Assembly: GCA_945868435.1 (NCBI GenBank)
Contig: CAMBLG010000005.1
Location: 84,059-148,058, forward strand
Direction: 5' to 3'
DNA from: an uncultured Lachnospiraceae bacterium
GTDB taxonomy: Bacteria; Bacillota; Clostridia; Lachnospirales; Lachnospiraceae
Length of the DNA: 64,000 nt
Part shown: positions 27,311 to 34,436 of the stretch, in pieces
How positions within the stretch are numbered: position 1 is the stretch's first letter
Layout of the letters: each line of letters opens with the position of its first letter
Program-made: the position numbers and the translations under genes
Notes under the pieces: model-generated
What the model was told of the DNA's origin: nothing
Database searches by the model: none
The model's input: only the letters and a program-made list of their open reading frames with translations

Positions 27311-27332
27311 TAGGAAGGGAATGGGTATATAA

Positions 27333-28448
27333 ATGGGCAATAAAAGGAGAGCGGAGGAAGCAACAGAAGCTTCTACGAAAAAGAAAGCAGTTCCATCAAA
27401 ACGCAAGAAAAGAGAAGAGAACCAGGCTAGGTATGGGTTGTGGGAGCGAGTGCAGAGTAATATTCTTGTCAGAGGTTCAAGGGGGCATGTAACGTTTCTT
27501 CTTCTGCTATTTGTAGTTCTGATCGGTCTGTCTTTCTATTTATTAACAAATGCATATCGGGCGGATAAAGAGAGAAAGTTTGAGAGCCGGTATGGGCTGC
27601 AGAAATATGATGAAGACCAGTATGCGGGAGAGTTGACCTATGATTCAGACGGGTACGCCGAGACTGCAGACATAGGTGATGCGGGGCTTGAATCGGATGC
27701 ATGGGATGAGGGAGTTGGGATCTATAATGAATTAAGAGATGCGAGCGGACAGGTTGTGTGGCCGGGTATTAGTTCTTCTGATCTTGAACAGATGTCTGAT
27801 GAAGAGCGAGACGCGGTGTATGCCTCTTTTAGAGAGATTGAGGAAACAATTGTTAATGAGGGTTCTTTGTCAAATGATTTGAACCAGGATACGGTTTTGT
27901 CAGATCTTTTATATCACGGGACTGTCCGAGAAAACATCACCTCTTTATGTGTAGAGTTTGATGGGCTGATTCCGTTCTCTTATCAGGGGAGAAGTTATGC
28001 CCTTGGCTTTGACAAACAAATCAGTGGGTATGACAATTCTGTGTATCCGGTAGGCCGGGGGTATGGATTGGATTCTTTTGGATATGTGGTTTGGGTATTT
28101 CGGAATGCGGCCGGACATACGCCGGAAGCATTAAAAGAGCCGGATCCATTTTCGCCCGCTACGATAACGGAAATATCCTGCTCAGAACTCAAGGTTGGGG
28201 ATATATGTTCTTATTATGATATAGGGACGACGGATGGTAATGTTCTTGGTGTGGTTGCCGGGTTTCGGGATGGTGTTCCGGTCGTGTCAATGGCGGATAA
28301 TCGGGCCACTAAGGAGTTCCCTTATGGGTGTAATCATCTGGCTTACATTGAGAGTATTCAAGATGAAGTTCTGGGGGATTATCCGCCAGAACCATTTACA
28401 TGTTTCTATCGTTTATCGGAGCTGGAGGAGGATTCGGATGAAAAGTAA
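27333..28448 (+). CDS. Membrane-anchored NlpC/P60-like protein with catalytic cysteine replaced
   Basis: A 371-residue protein with a basic cytoplasmic N-terminus, one transmembrane helix (about 53-72) and an extracytoplasmic acidic region. A C-terminal domain (about 205-350) resembles NlpC/P60: 'GLDSFGYVVWVFRNAAG' aligns with the family's GLDCSGFV-W-Y block. The catalytic Cys is Ser here, and the downstream His motif (usually GHVGIY) reads 'NVLGVVAGF'. It is therefore probably an inactive relative used for binding or regulation of wall hydrolysis. ATG with GGAAGGG upstream. Confidence 0.6.
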   Translation: MGNKRRAEEATEASTKKKAVPSKRKKREENQARYGLWERVQSNILVRGSRGHVTFLLLLFVVLIGLSFYLLTNAYRADKERKFESRYGLQKYDEDQYAGELTYDSDGYAETADIGDAGLESDAWDEGVGIYNELRDASGQVVWPGISSSDLEQMSDEERDAVYASFREIEETIVNEGSLSNDLNQDTVLSDLLYHGTVRENITSLCVEFDGLIPFSYQGRSYALGFDKQISGYDNSVYPVGRGYGLDSFGYVVWVFRNAAGHTPEALKEPDPFSPATITEISCSELKVGDICSYYDIGTTDGNVLGVVAGFRDGVPVVSMADNRATKEFPYGCNHLAYIESIQDEVLGDYPPEPFTCFYRLSELEEDSDEK

Positions 28449-29145
28449 GAGGGTATGGGCGGCATTTGGCGCCGGGATTACTGCCATAGCAATACTTTTT
28501 GTTATTGTAATGACGTTGGGGGGATCAACCGAAGGCAAGGAAGATACATCCGTCCTTTTGGGAATGGATGTGACGGATTTATCGAAAGCCGGGGCAGGGT
28601 TAACCGGTTCATCAGGAGATTCGGCCATATACGGGAGACTGCCTGCGGAAGGGGAGCCGTTCTCTATATCCGGTTGTGAACCGGAACCTTCTGCAGAATG
28701 GTTATACTGGTTTGAAACATGTTATAAAGGAGAAGGCGGAGGCAAATCTGCCTTGTATCGTGGACTGAATCAAGCGCAGTTGGCGGCAGACGGACTGGCG
28801 GTGGATTATGAGACAATGGTGGACTATTTGGATTCTCTTTTCCCGGAAGAAGGCGGCTGCTTCTGTAAAATGGCAGAATATGAGTCGAACGACGGCTGGA
28901 TGGTTGTGTCTATCCGTTATGCGCCACCTGCAGAGGGTTCTTCATCAAGGTGTAGACTGTACAATTATGAGAAAGCGCTAAATGTAAGGTTTACTGTGTG
29001 GCATGATGAGGATGGGAAGCTTCTGTATGTTCCATATAGCATAATGGAAGGGGTTCCGCAGGAATTATGGTCGATCTGTGGTGGAACCCATGTCATGCCA
29101 GTTGAATATGAGGAGGAGGATGTTACAGCTGGAACAGAAGAATAA
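28438..29145 (+). CDS. Membrane-anchored transfer-region protein, unknown
   Basis: A 235-residue protein with a single N-terminal transmembrane helix (about 8-28) and an extracytoplasmic domain with four or more cysteines (CEPEP, ETCYKG, CFCK, SRCR), suggesting disulfides. Not recognised. It overlaps the previous gene by 11 bases, with GGAGGAG before the ATG at 28438, so it is translationally coupled to the NlpC/P60-like gene. Probably part of the outer face of the conjugation machinery. Confidence 0.55.
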   Translation: MKSKRVWAAFGAGITAIAILFVIVMTLGGSTEGKEDTSVLLGMDVTDLSKAGAGLTGSSGDSAIYGRLPAEGEPFSISGCEPEPSAEWLYWFETCYKGEGGGKSALYRGLNQAQLAADGLAVDYETMVDYLDSLFPEEGGCFCKMAEYESNDGWMVVSIRYAPPAEGSSSRCRLYNYEKALNVRFTVWHDEDGKLLYVPYSIMEGVPQELWSICGGTHVMPVEYEEEDVTAGTEE

Positions 29146-29169
29146 AGTATGTATGGGAAAAGGAGAAAA

Positions 29170-29790
29170 ATGGAAACAAAGGAAAAGCGGGTAGCCGGAA
29201 ATTCTGGAGATAAACAGCAGGAGATCATGCTGTACATTCAAAATTATATATTGGTACATGGCTATTCTCCTACCGTCCGGGAAATTGGTAAGGCGGTAAG
29301 TCTTAAATCGACGGCTTCTGTTCAACGTTATCTGGATGAGATGGATGAGCAGGGGCTGATACATAAAGGGAGCAAGCCAAGGACGCTTACTATCATGGAT
29401 GAGCACTACAGTCTTCCGGTTGATCCAGGGGTGCCTATTCCAGTTGTAAGGGAGATTCAGCTTGGTGATGACATGTTTAACAGAGAAAATATTTCAAGTT
29501 ATGTGTCTGTCCCAAGATGGTTTGTCAGGGATGGATTTGCGTATGTATTCTATCAGGTGAAGGATCCCGTTGAAGAAGGTGGAGGCGTGCAGGTTGGGGA
29601 TTATGTTCTTGTGCGGCTTGACAGCTCGGTAAAACAGGGAGTATTGTCTGTGATTCGAAAGAATGGCAGGCTGACCGCTGAAAAAGGACATCTTAGATTC
29701 GTAAGGTTGGGTGCAGCTGCAGAGGCATATCTGCGCAGGATTGAAGGCAGCGTTTTAGGCGAAGCGGTTGGGTTTTTCCATTGTGTGTAG
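29170..29790 (+). CDS. LexA-like repressor lacking the catalytic serine
   Basis: A 206-residue protein. Residues about 14-75 are a LexA winged helix: 'QQEIMLYIQNYILVHGYSPT', 'REIGKAV' and 'VQRYLDEMDEQGLIHKG'. The C-terminal part follows the LexA fold ('VPIPVVREI', 'ENISSYVSVPRWFVRDG', 'VQVGDYVLVRLD'), but the GDSM block that carries the nucleophilic Ser reads 'VKDPVEEGGG', and the Ala-Gly cleavage site reads Leu-Gly. It should bind LexA-type boxes without RecA-stimulated self-cleavage. Likely targets are the boxes at 19037 and 58246. The start at 29170 has AAAGGAG. Confidence 0.8.
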   Translation: METKEKRVAGNSGDKQQEIMLYIQNYILVHGYSPTVREIGKAVSLKSTASVQRYLDEMDEQGLIHKGSKPRTLTIMDEHYSLPVDPGVPIPVVREIQLGDDMFNRENISSYVSVPRWFVRDGFAYVFYQVKDPVEEGGGVQVGDYVLVRLDSSVKQGVLSVIRKNGRLTAEKGHLRFVRLGAAAEAYLRRIEGSVLGEAVGFFHCV

Positions 29791-29825
29791 ATTGAAAGAA
29801 AGTTATGAAATATTTTCATGTTTTG

Positions 29826-29856
29826 TTGACAAATACGATTGGGTTGATAAATGATA
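29826..29856 (+). promoter_or_regulatory. Relaxed member of the 19-nt-spacer promoter family
   Basis: TTGACA (29826-29831) with GGGTTGATAA at spacer positions 10-19, as in the other promoters, but the hexamer at 19 nt is ATGATA, a poor -10. It lies just before the candidate small RNA. Confidence 0.45.
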
Positions 29857-29862
29857 GTAAAT

Positions 29863-29940
29863 AGAGGGCGGAAGCTCCCCTAAGTGGATGCCCTCTAACT
29901 CCCCGGGCGTGTAAAGGTTAATCTTTTACACGCCTTATTA
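29863..29940 (+). ncRNA. Candidate small RNA with two hairpins
   Basis: After the promoter-like element come a hairpin with 7-bp stem AGAGGGC/GCCCTCT (29863-29896) whose loop contains CTCCCC, a single-stranded CTCCCCG, and a 10-bp hairpin GGCGTGTAAA/TTTACACGCC (29906-29934) followed by a weak T-rich tail. There is no ORF. The C-rich unpaired stretches could pair with the CGGGGAG of ribosome sites in the window. Size about 80 nt. Confidence 0.45.
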
Positions 29941-30055
29941 TAAAGGATGTTATAGAACGGAGATATAGAATATGTAAAATCTTTCGTGCCATTTTTGTTC
30001 CCTTTCTTATGGGAAACTTGTAAAATCTTTGCAAGAAGGAAAGATAAATAGGATT

Positions 30056-30688
30056 ATGGATGGAGGTGCGTTAATTTTGAGTCTTGCGGGTATTATTCAA
30101 ACAAGTCGCATTAATTTGAAGGCCGGGATGGGGCATAAAAGACAGAAAAACAAGCAGTGGACAGTTTGGAACATGATCAAAGTCATTTTGGGCTTTGCAT
30201 TGAAGGTTTTGCAATGGGCAGTAACTGGTTGCGTGTTCTGTTTTTCAATGGTCGGGATTGCGTTTGTGTTCAGTAGCCAAGAAGGAAGAGCGGAGGCGTG
30301 CCGCCCGGAGGTTTTGCACACAATGATCAGGTTTTTGAGAATATACTATTTCTTTTTCTCAATGATGTATTTGACGGGTCGATATTGTTTAAATTTGGGA
30401 AAGATTCCGGATGAGTGGACTGACGATGGGTGGATGCCGTGTAAATTTCATTATCCAGAACCAAGTGTAGTAGATGATGGTAGGGAGGATGTTCATCCAG
30501 TCTTAGTTACATATAAAAGCGTGTTTGATGGTGAGAGTGCTGTTGCGAATCAGTGTGCAATTTATATCGGAGCTGGTAAATGGAAGTGGTATGACGATAC
30601 CATAGATATTGAAGATATGGAAGATGTAAGGTGTGAGATTGTAGCATGGCGGCCGCTACCAGAGTTCTACCAGCCGAAGGGAGAGTGA
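30056..30688 (+). CDS. DUF551-type phage protein with membrane segment
   Basis: About 210 residues. The N-terminal half has two hydrophobic segments ('LQWAVTGCVFCFSMVGIAFV' and 'IRFLRIYYFFFSMMYLTG'). The C-terminal half is DUF551-like, with 'DDGWMPCKFHYPEP' and the hallmark ending 'AWRPLPEFYQPKGE'. Function unknown; common in phage and mobile-element cargo. The middle repeats part of the 19944 gene. The start is unclear: the ATG at 30056 has a distant AAGGAAA, and TTG 30077 follows GGAGGT. Confidence 0.55.
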   Translation: MDGGALILSLAGIIQTSRINLKAGMGHKRQKNKQWTVWNMIKVILGFALKVLQWAVTGCVFCFSMVGIAFVFSSQEGRAEACRPEVLHTMIRFLRIYYFFFSMMYLTGRYCLNLGKIPDEWTDDGWMPCKFHYPEPSVVDDGREDVHPVLVTYKSVFDGESAVANQCAIYIGAGKWKWYDDTIDIEDMEDVRCEIVAWRPLPEFYQPKGE

Positions 30689-30693
30689 GAAGC

Positions 30694-31190
30694 ATGATAG
30701 CAGTTCCTATGGAGTTGAAAGATGCGCAGAATTTTATTAATGCACATCACAGGCATCATCAAGCATCACATAGGGATAAATTCAGAATCGCAGCTTCTGA
30801 CGGAAAGAACATTGTAGGTGTGATTCAAGTAGGCAGACCGGTATCTAGGGTACTTGACGATGGAAAAACATTAGAGGTACTAAGACTATGTTCAACAGGC
30901 GAAAAAATGTGTGTAGTTTTTTATATAGTCGAGCCGCTAGAATAGCAAAGGAAATGGGATATGAAAAAATAATTACATACATTCTACAATCGGAACTTGG
31001 GACAAGTCTTAAAGCATCTGGTTGGATTTGTGAGGATGATAATGTCGGTGGACGTGATTGGAATACTCCAAGTAGGCCAAGAGAAGTAGAGCCTATGCAA
31101 ATGAGTTTATTTGAAGAAAAACAAAAATATCCTGTTGGAGAGAAGAAACAGAGATGGTGTAAGTGGCTACAGTCAGAAACGGAGGAATAG
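30694..31190 (+). pseudogene. XF1762-family gene split by a one-base frameshift in an A6 run
   Basis: The first frame (30694-30945) reads 'VGRPVSRVLDDGKTLEVLRL' and stops shortly after GEKMCVVFY. A second frame carries the rest of the family: 'NVCSFLYSRAARIAKEMGYE', 'LGTSLKASGWICED' and 'RDWNTPSRPRE'. One extra A in the run at about 30901-30906, or a -1 slip there, restores one frame of about 165 residues. XF1762 proteins occur in phages and plasmids and have an unknown role. Either a pseudogene or a product of slippage on the A6 run. Confidence 0.7.
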
Positions 31191-31192
31191 CA

Positions 31193-31336
31193 TTGAGCAA
31201 AGTAATTATTGAATTAACAGAGCGTATGGAACAAGACAGAAAGAACTGCTGTGAGGATTTGTGCACAAGCGAAGAATGTACACTTTGGATGGAAAATGCA
31301 GACATCTGTTTACTTGAGCTGGTGAAGGGAGAGTGA
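31193..31336 (+). CDS. Small cysteine-containing protein, TTG start
   Basis: A 47-residue frame (MSKVIIELTERMEQDRKNCC at the N-terminus) behind GGAGGAATAGCA-TTG. The upstream 40 bases are repeated before the gene at 31606, which supports the unusual TTG start. Function unknown. Confidence 0.5.
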   Translation: MSKVIIELTERMEQDRKNCCEDLCTSEECTLWMENADICLLELVKGE

Positions 31337-31341
31337 GAAGC

Positions 31342-31602
31342 ATGAAAGACGGAATACATCCGGAGTATTGTGACAAATGCGGATTTATTAAAGAACAGTG
31401 CGAATGCCAAAAGCCAATGACAAACGCAGACCGCATCAGATCTATGACCGACGAAGAACTGGCAGAAATTATTGTAGGATTAAGTGCGCATTGCCTTGCA
31501 GGAATAGGAGCGTGTGATTGCAGCGCTGTGAAGACGCAACCATGCTATGAAGTGTGTGGAGAAATAACAAGGAAGTGGCTACAGTCAGAAGTGGAGGAAT
31601 GA
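31342..31602 (+). CDS. Small phage-type protein with zinc-binding cysteines
   Basis: An 86-residue protein: 'YCDKCGFIKEQCECQKP' forms a likely zinc site, then 'TNADRIRSMTDEELAEII', the block found in many small Lachnospiraceae phage proteins, and a Cys-rich end. The C-terminus 'RKWLQSEVEE' repeats the end of the XF1762 frame, showing module duplication. The ATG follows GGGAGAG. Confidence 0.55.
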   Translation: MKDGIHPEYCDKCGFIKEQCECQKPMTNADRIRSMTDEELAEIIVGLSAHCLAGIGACDCSAVKTQPCYEVCGEITRKWLQSEVEE

Positions 31603-31605
31603 GCA

Positions 31606-31752
31606 TTGAGCAAAATACTGTATGACAATGCGACAAAAAAATGGCTTAGAAATCACATAGGGCAGGAAACAACTGTCTGCAAATGTGAGAAATGTGGGTT
31701 ATTTTACAAACCAAGTTTAGGACATGTATGCAAAGTGGAGGAAATCAGATGA
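31606..31752 (+). CDS. Small zinc-ribbon protein, TTG start
   Basis: A 48-residue frame (MSKILYDNATKKWLRNHIGQ, later 'CKCEKCGLFYKPSLGHVC') with a CxCxxC...C zinc site. It has the same GGAGGAATGAGCA-TTG start context as the 31193 gene and overlaps the next start by 4 bases. Confidence 0.5.
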   Translation: MSKILYDNATKKWLRNHIGQETTVCKCEKCGLFYKPSLGHVCKVEEIR

Positions 31753-32342
31753 ACGATAGATATTTATACCGCGCAAAGCGGACGGATAACAGAGAATGGG
31801 TGAGTGGTTCGTATGTAAATACGCTTACCGAGGACAAAGAGTGTATTTGCGCTGGGATATATAAGGAAAATCATTGGATTGTAGAGGAAAACGGGAATAT
31901 GGTTGCTGTAGATACATCCACAATCTGCCAATGCACCGGAAGACAGGGCGAGTGGGAACATGACATATTCCAGTATGATGACGAACGGTACGAAATACAG
32001 TTCTGCGAAGATTCTTTGACGTGGGAAGCAGTATCTGTATTTAGTTCGGAATCTATAGGCCTTGGAGAGTTTAGCCCGTCCGAATATGAGCGTCTAGGTA
32101 ATTCGATAGACAATCCGGATCTGTTGGAAGTTGGGGGAGCTGGCAATCATGAAAATCCAGAATTGCCGGATCCCGAAAATTGCACCAGTTGCTTGTGTAA
32201 CTGGTGTGATAATGGAGAATGCGATTACCGCAGGTGCAAGAAGAATCAGCCAACAAAAGAATGCTATCAAAGAGTTTGCGGCCAGTACCATAACATGCAG
32301 GAAGATATGGAGGAGGGATTTTTGGATGGGTACGGGGACTGA
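31749..32342 (+). CDS. YopX-like phage protein with C-terminal cysteine module
   Basis: A 197-residue protein. The first ~140 residues follow the YopX fold ('YLYRAKRTDNREWVSGSYV', 'VDTSTICQCTGRQGEWEHDI'). The last ~50 are a Cys-rich module ('CLCNWCDNGECDYRRC', 'CYQRVCGQYHNMQED') that recurs as a free-standing gene at 32706. Both are typical phage/plasmid accessory genes of unknown role. It overlaps its neighbours by a few bases on both sides, implying a tight operon. Confidence 0.65.
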   Translation: MNDRYLYRAKRTDNREWVSGSYVNTLTEDKECICAGIYKENHWIVEENGNMVAVDTSTICQCTGRQGEWEHDIFQYDDERYEIQFCEDSLTWEAVSVFSSESIGLGEFSPSEYERLGNSIDNPDLLEVGGAGNHENPELPDPENCTSCLCNWCDNGECDYRRCKKNQPTKECYQRVCGQYHNMQEDMEEGFLDGYGD

Positions 32343-32709
32343 TGGAGAAATCAAGCGTAGGAAGTTAAGCAAAGCAGAGCGATTACAGGTTTACGATAAA
32401 TGCAATCACAGATGCGCATACTGTGGATGCGATTTGGAATACAAGAATATGCAGGTAGACCATGCACAACCGTTACGATGCGGGGGCGCGGATGAAATGA
32501 ACAATATGCTTCCGGCGTGCCGAAGCTGCAATCATTACAAGGCAACGTTGATGGTGGAAAAGTACCGGGAGTACATAGAAGGTATACCAGACAGACTTAA
32601 TCGAGACTCTATTCCGTTTGCAGTCGGTAAGCGGTTCGGCGTGGTCAGCGAGAATAGAAAACATGTTGTGTTTTGGTTTGAGGAGATTGGAATAGAGGTG
32701 GGAGAATGA
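32326..32709 (+). CDS. HNH endonuclease
   Basis: A 127-residue protein with a complete HNH core: 'CNHRCAYCGCDL' (zinc CxxC), 'MQVDHAQPLRCGG' (catalytic Asp-His), 'NNMLPACRSCNHYKA' (Asn and second CxxC). HNH enzymes nick or cut DNA in homing, packaging or defence. A C-terminal extension of about 45 residues contains a beta hairpin ('FGVVSENRKHVVFWFEEIG'). GGAGGG precedes the ATG at 32326. Confidence 0.8.
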   Translation: MGTGTDGEIKRRKLSKAERLQVYDKCNHRCAYCGCDLEYKNMQVDHAQPLRCGGADEMNNMLPACRSCNHYKATLMVEKYREYIEGIPDRLNRDSIPFAVGKRFGVVSENRKHVVFWFEEIGIEVGE

Positions 32710-32876
32710 CAGAGCAGTGTAAAACATGCCAGTGTAGCAGGTGCGACAACAACACGTGTGATTGGAAACGGTGCGAGATAAATAAACCAACAAAATGCTA
32801 TCAAAACGATTGCGGACAGTACTATAACATACAGGAAGATATAGAAGAAGGGTTCTTGGATGGGTATGACACCTGA
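32706..32876 (+). CDS. Free-standing cysteine module related to the YopX-gene C-terminus
   Basis: A 56-residue frame ('CKTCQCSRCDNNTCDWKRC', ending 'EEGFLDGYDT') that repeats the C-terminal module of the 31749 gene. Eight or more cysteines suggest metal binding. It overlaps the HNH stop codon by 4 bases. Confidence 0.55.
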   Translation: MTEQCKTCQCSRCDNNTCDWKRCEINKPTKCYQNDCGQYYNIQEDIEEGFLDGYDT

Positions 32877-33035
32877 TAAATCAATGGAAATTATTAAGAG
32901 AATGGATTTTTATGGTGGATGCAAAGTGATGATGTAGTAGCAGGGCAGATGTCGCTCCCTTTGGATGAAATGGTGTAAAAACACGAAAAGCACCTATCCT
33001 GTTCGGTTAACAAATTTTTGGGGAGTGATAACGCT

Positions 33036-33125
33036 TTACTTTTCTTTATGATTTCTAACAGATTCTAATAATTGAATGATCAGTACGACCAATGTTAGTA
33101 GCTGTAAAATATCAGAAACATTCAT
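33036..33125 (-). CDS. Type I toxin-like hydrophobic peptide
   Basis: A 29-residue peptide: short polar start MNVSD, one hydrophobic helix (ILQLLTLVVLIIQLL) and a charged end (RNHKEK). GTGAGG lies before the ATG. This matches the small holin-like toxins of type I toxin-antitoxin loci in Firmicutes, which insert in the membrane when not silenced by an antisense RNA. It stands alone in a roughly 450-base non-coding stretch on the opposite strand to its neighbours. The antitoxin RNA was not identified. Confidence 0.55.
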   Translation of the reverse strand: MNVSDILQLLTLVVLIIQLLESVRNHKEK

Positions 33126-33272
33126 GCGCCTCACATCCTTATAAATAGATTTTAGCCTACTAAGGTGTGGTGCTTTGCTTATATTATATTTCGAAAAAAC
33201 AATTTGTCAACAGAAACTTTTAGAAGATGAATTACAGTACGCTGCAGAATAAGAATAGGTATGTATTTAAAA

Positions 33273-33316
33273 TTGAATAGCGGATCGTATGGTGATATAA
33301 TCTTTTTATCACCATA
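33273..33316 (+). promoter_or_regulatory. Promoter with operator-like inverted repeat
   Basis: TTGAAT (33273), 17-nt spacer, TATAAT (33296-33301). A perfect 9-bp inverted repeat TATGGTGAT/ATCACCATA (33288-33316) encloses the -10, so a repressor or an RNA hairpin may control the gene at 33334. Confidence 0.7.
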
Positions 33317-33333
33317 AAAAGGAGGAATGTATA

Positions 33334-33663
33334 ATGGTAGATTTGGGAAACGCCTCAGAAATTATGAAAGTTTCGTTTGAATTAATGGAAATCGCCCAGG
33401 TATTAAATCGGGCTGTTTCTGATCACTTATTGGTTCAGCTTAGGGTTGAAGATCTTCCGGAGATGAACATCGATGCTGAACTTTCGACACGCATCGTTAA
33501 GGCTGGAGTTGATGAGGAAATGAAGTGCTTGGCGATTCAAGCGGATGGATTTGATCTTAAGTTTAAGTATGATACATTTGGCCTGGGGACGGAATCGGCG
33601 TCCCATAAAAAATTTTATTTTGAGTCAGAGGGTGTCATGCTGACTGTTGTTGTTTATTATTAA
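33334..33663 (+). CDS. Unknown 109-residue protein
   Basis: Not recognised. An acidic alpha/beta protein with a helical first half and strand-rich end ('SEGVMLTVVVYY'). AAAGGAGG precedes the ATG. It is monocistronic: its own TATAAT promoter with a 9-bp operator-like repeat and its own strong terminator frame it, which suggests a tightly controlled stand-alone function. Confidence 0.6.
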   Translation: MVDLGNASEIMKVSFELMEIAQVLNRAVSDHLLVQLRVEDLPEMNIDAELSTRIVKAGVDEEMKCLAIQADGFDLKFKYDTFGLGTESASHKKFYFESEGVMLTVVVYY

Positions 33664-33677
33664 TCTAATCATCAATT

Positions 33678-33709
33678 GCCAACCGCTTATATGCGGTTGG
33701 CACATTTTT
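33678..33709 (+). terminator. Rho-independent terminator
   Basis: A perfect 9-bp stem GCCAACCGC/GCGGTTGGC with a 6-nt loop and TTTTT. Confidence 0.9.
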
Positions 33710-33747
33710 CGCGAAATGTATAACGTATTTACAAAGGAGGAAGAGAA

Positions 33748-34233
33748 TTGGATAGTGCATTGGGGGTAAAGGATATGGTGGCGCCAATTGCGACGAAGGG
33801 CTTGAATGGTGCCGAAACGGCATATTGGGAGAGGTGTAAAGTGCTTAGGGGGTATGGCATATCCGAAATCGGAGATATGAACTTGTCAGACGAGGATATT
33901 CTTATGATATGGGGAAAGATATGCGATTCCTCTGACTGTGGCAGATGTGACTTTAGAGGGAACTGTGGACCGGAATTTCTCTCTGATAAGAAGAATCGGG
34001 CAAAGGTTGTGGCAATCTGTAAACGTTATGCCAAGAAGCATCCATCAGTATGCAAAAGTAATGAAAATGTGATTATGAACTTTGCGGCGGGTGTCCTGAG
34101 TGACGTGATAGAGCGTGCCAGACAGGAAGATTCTCCAATCTATCGCGGAGAAGAAGAGACGGATTACTTTGTGCGGTTATCGGATGTGGTAGACGCTGTT
34201 AATAAAGGTCTTCTTAATCTGCGTACGCAATGA
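33748..34233 (+). CDS. Unknown protein with cysteine cluster, TTG start
   Basis: Not recognised. A 161-residue protein with a compact Cys cluster 'CDSSDCGRCDFRGNC' (about residues 53-67) likely to bind zinc or an iron-sulfur cluster, followed by a helical region. The TTG at 33748 has AAAGGAGG upstream. It stands just before the leader RNA of the helicase operon. Confidence 0.55.
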   Translation: MDSALGVKDMVAPIATKGLNGAETAYWERCKVLRGYGISEIGDMNLSDEDILMIWGKICDSSDCGRCDFRGNCGPEFLSDKKNRAKVVAICKRYAKKHPSVCKSNENVIMNFAAGVLSDVIERARQEDSPIYRGEEETDYFVRLSDVVDAVNKGLLNLRTQ

Positions 34234-34300
34234 ATTGTGTTGTGTTTTTTTATGAGGTATGCTATAATAAACATGTTATAATTTACATTAGTTTATCCTC

Positions 34301-34436
34301 TGGAATCATCCTGGGGAATGTTCAGGTATCCGTTTTGGAATGTGATGCTCCTGCTTTTTAGCAGGAGTTTTTTTATTGCCAAAACCGGGTGCCTATGTTT
34401 ATGTTTACCGTTCTTAGACGGGGAAAGGTGGTATTT
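34301..34436 (+). promoter_or_regulatory. Structured leader RNA, copy 1 (terminator-containing)
   Basis: It starts TGGAATCATCC. A left strand AGGTATCCGTTTTGG (34324-34338) can pair with 34379-34394. Enclosed is an intrinsic terminator with 7-bp stem CTCCTGC/GCAGGAG (34348-34367) and T7. Then comes an ACCG...CGG hairpin with GGGGAAAGGTGGT as ribosome site (34404-34436). The same architecture recurs at 42462-42594. TATAAT-like hexamers near 34262-34281 would start the transcript. Confidence 0.75.

Noticed and set aside
12691..33044. A shared 16-base string (GATAACGCTTTACTTT) near 12692 and 33027
   Set aside because: The flanks are unrelated and the two copies have different contexts (an intergenic gap and the toxin-like 3' end); probably chance or a minor relic.
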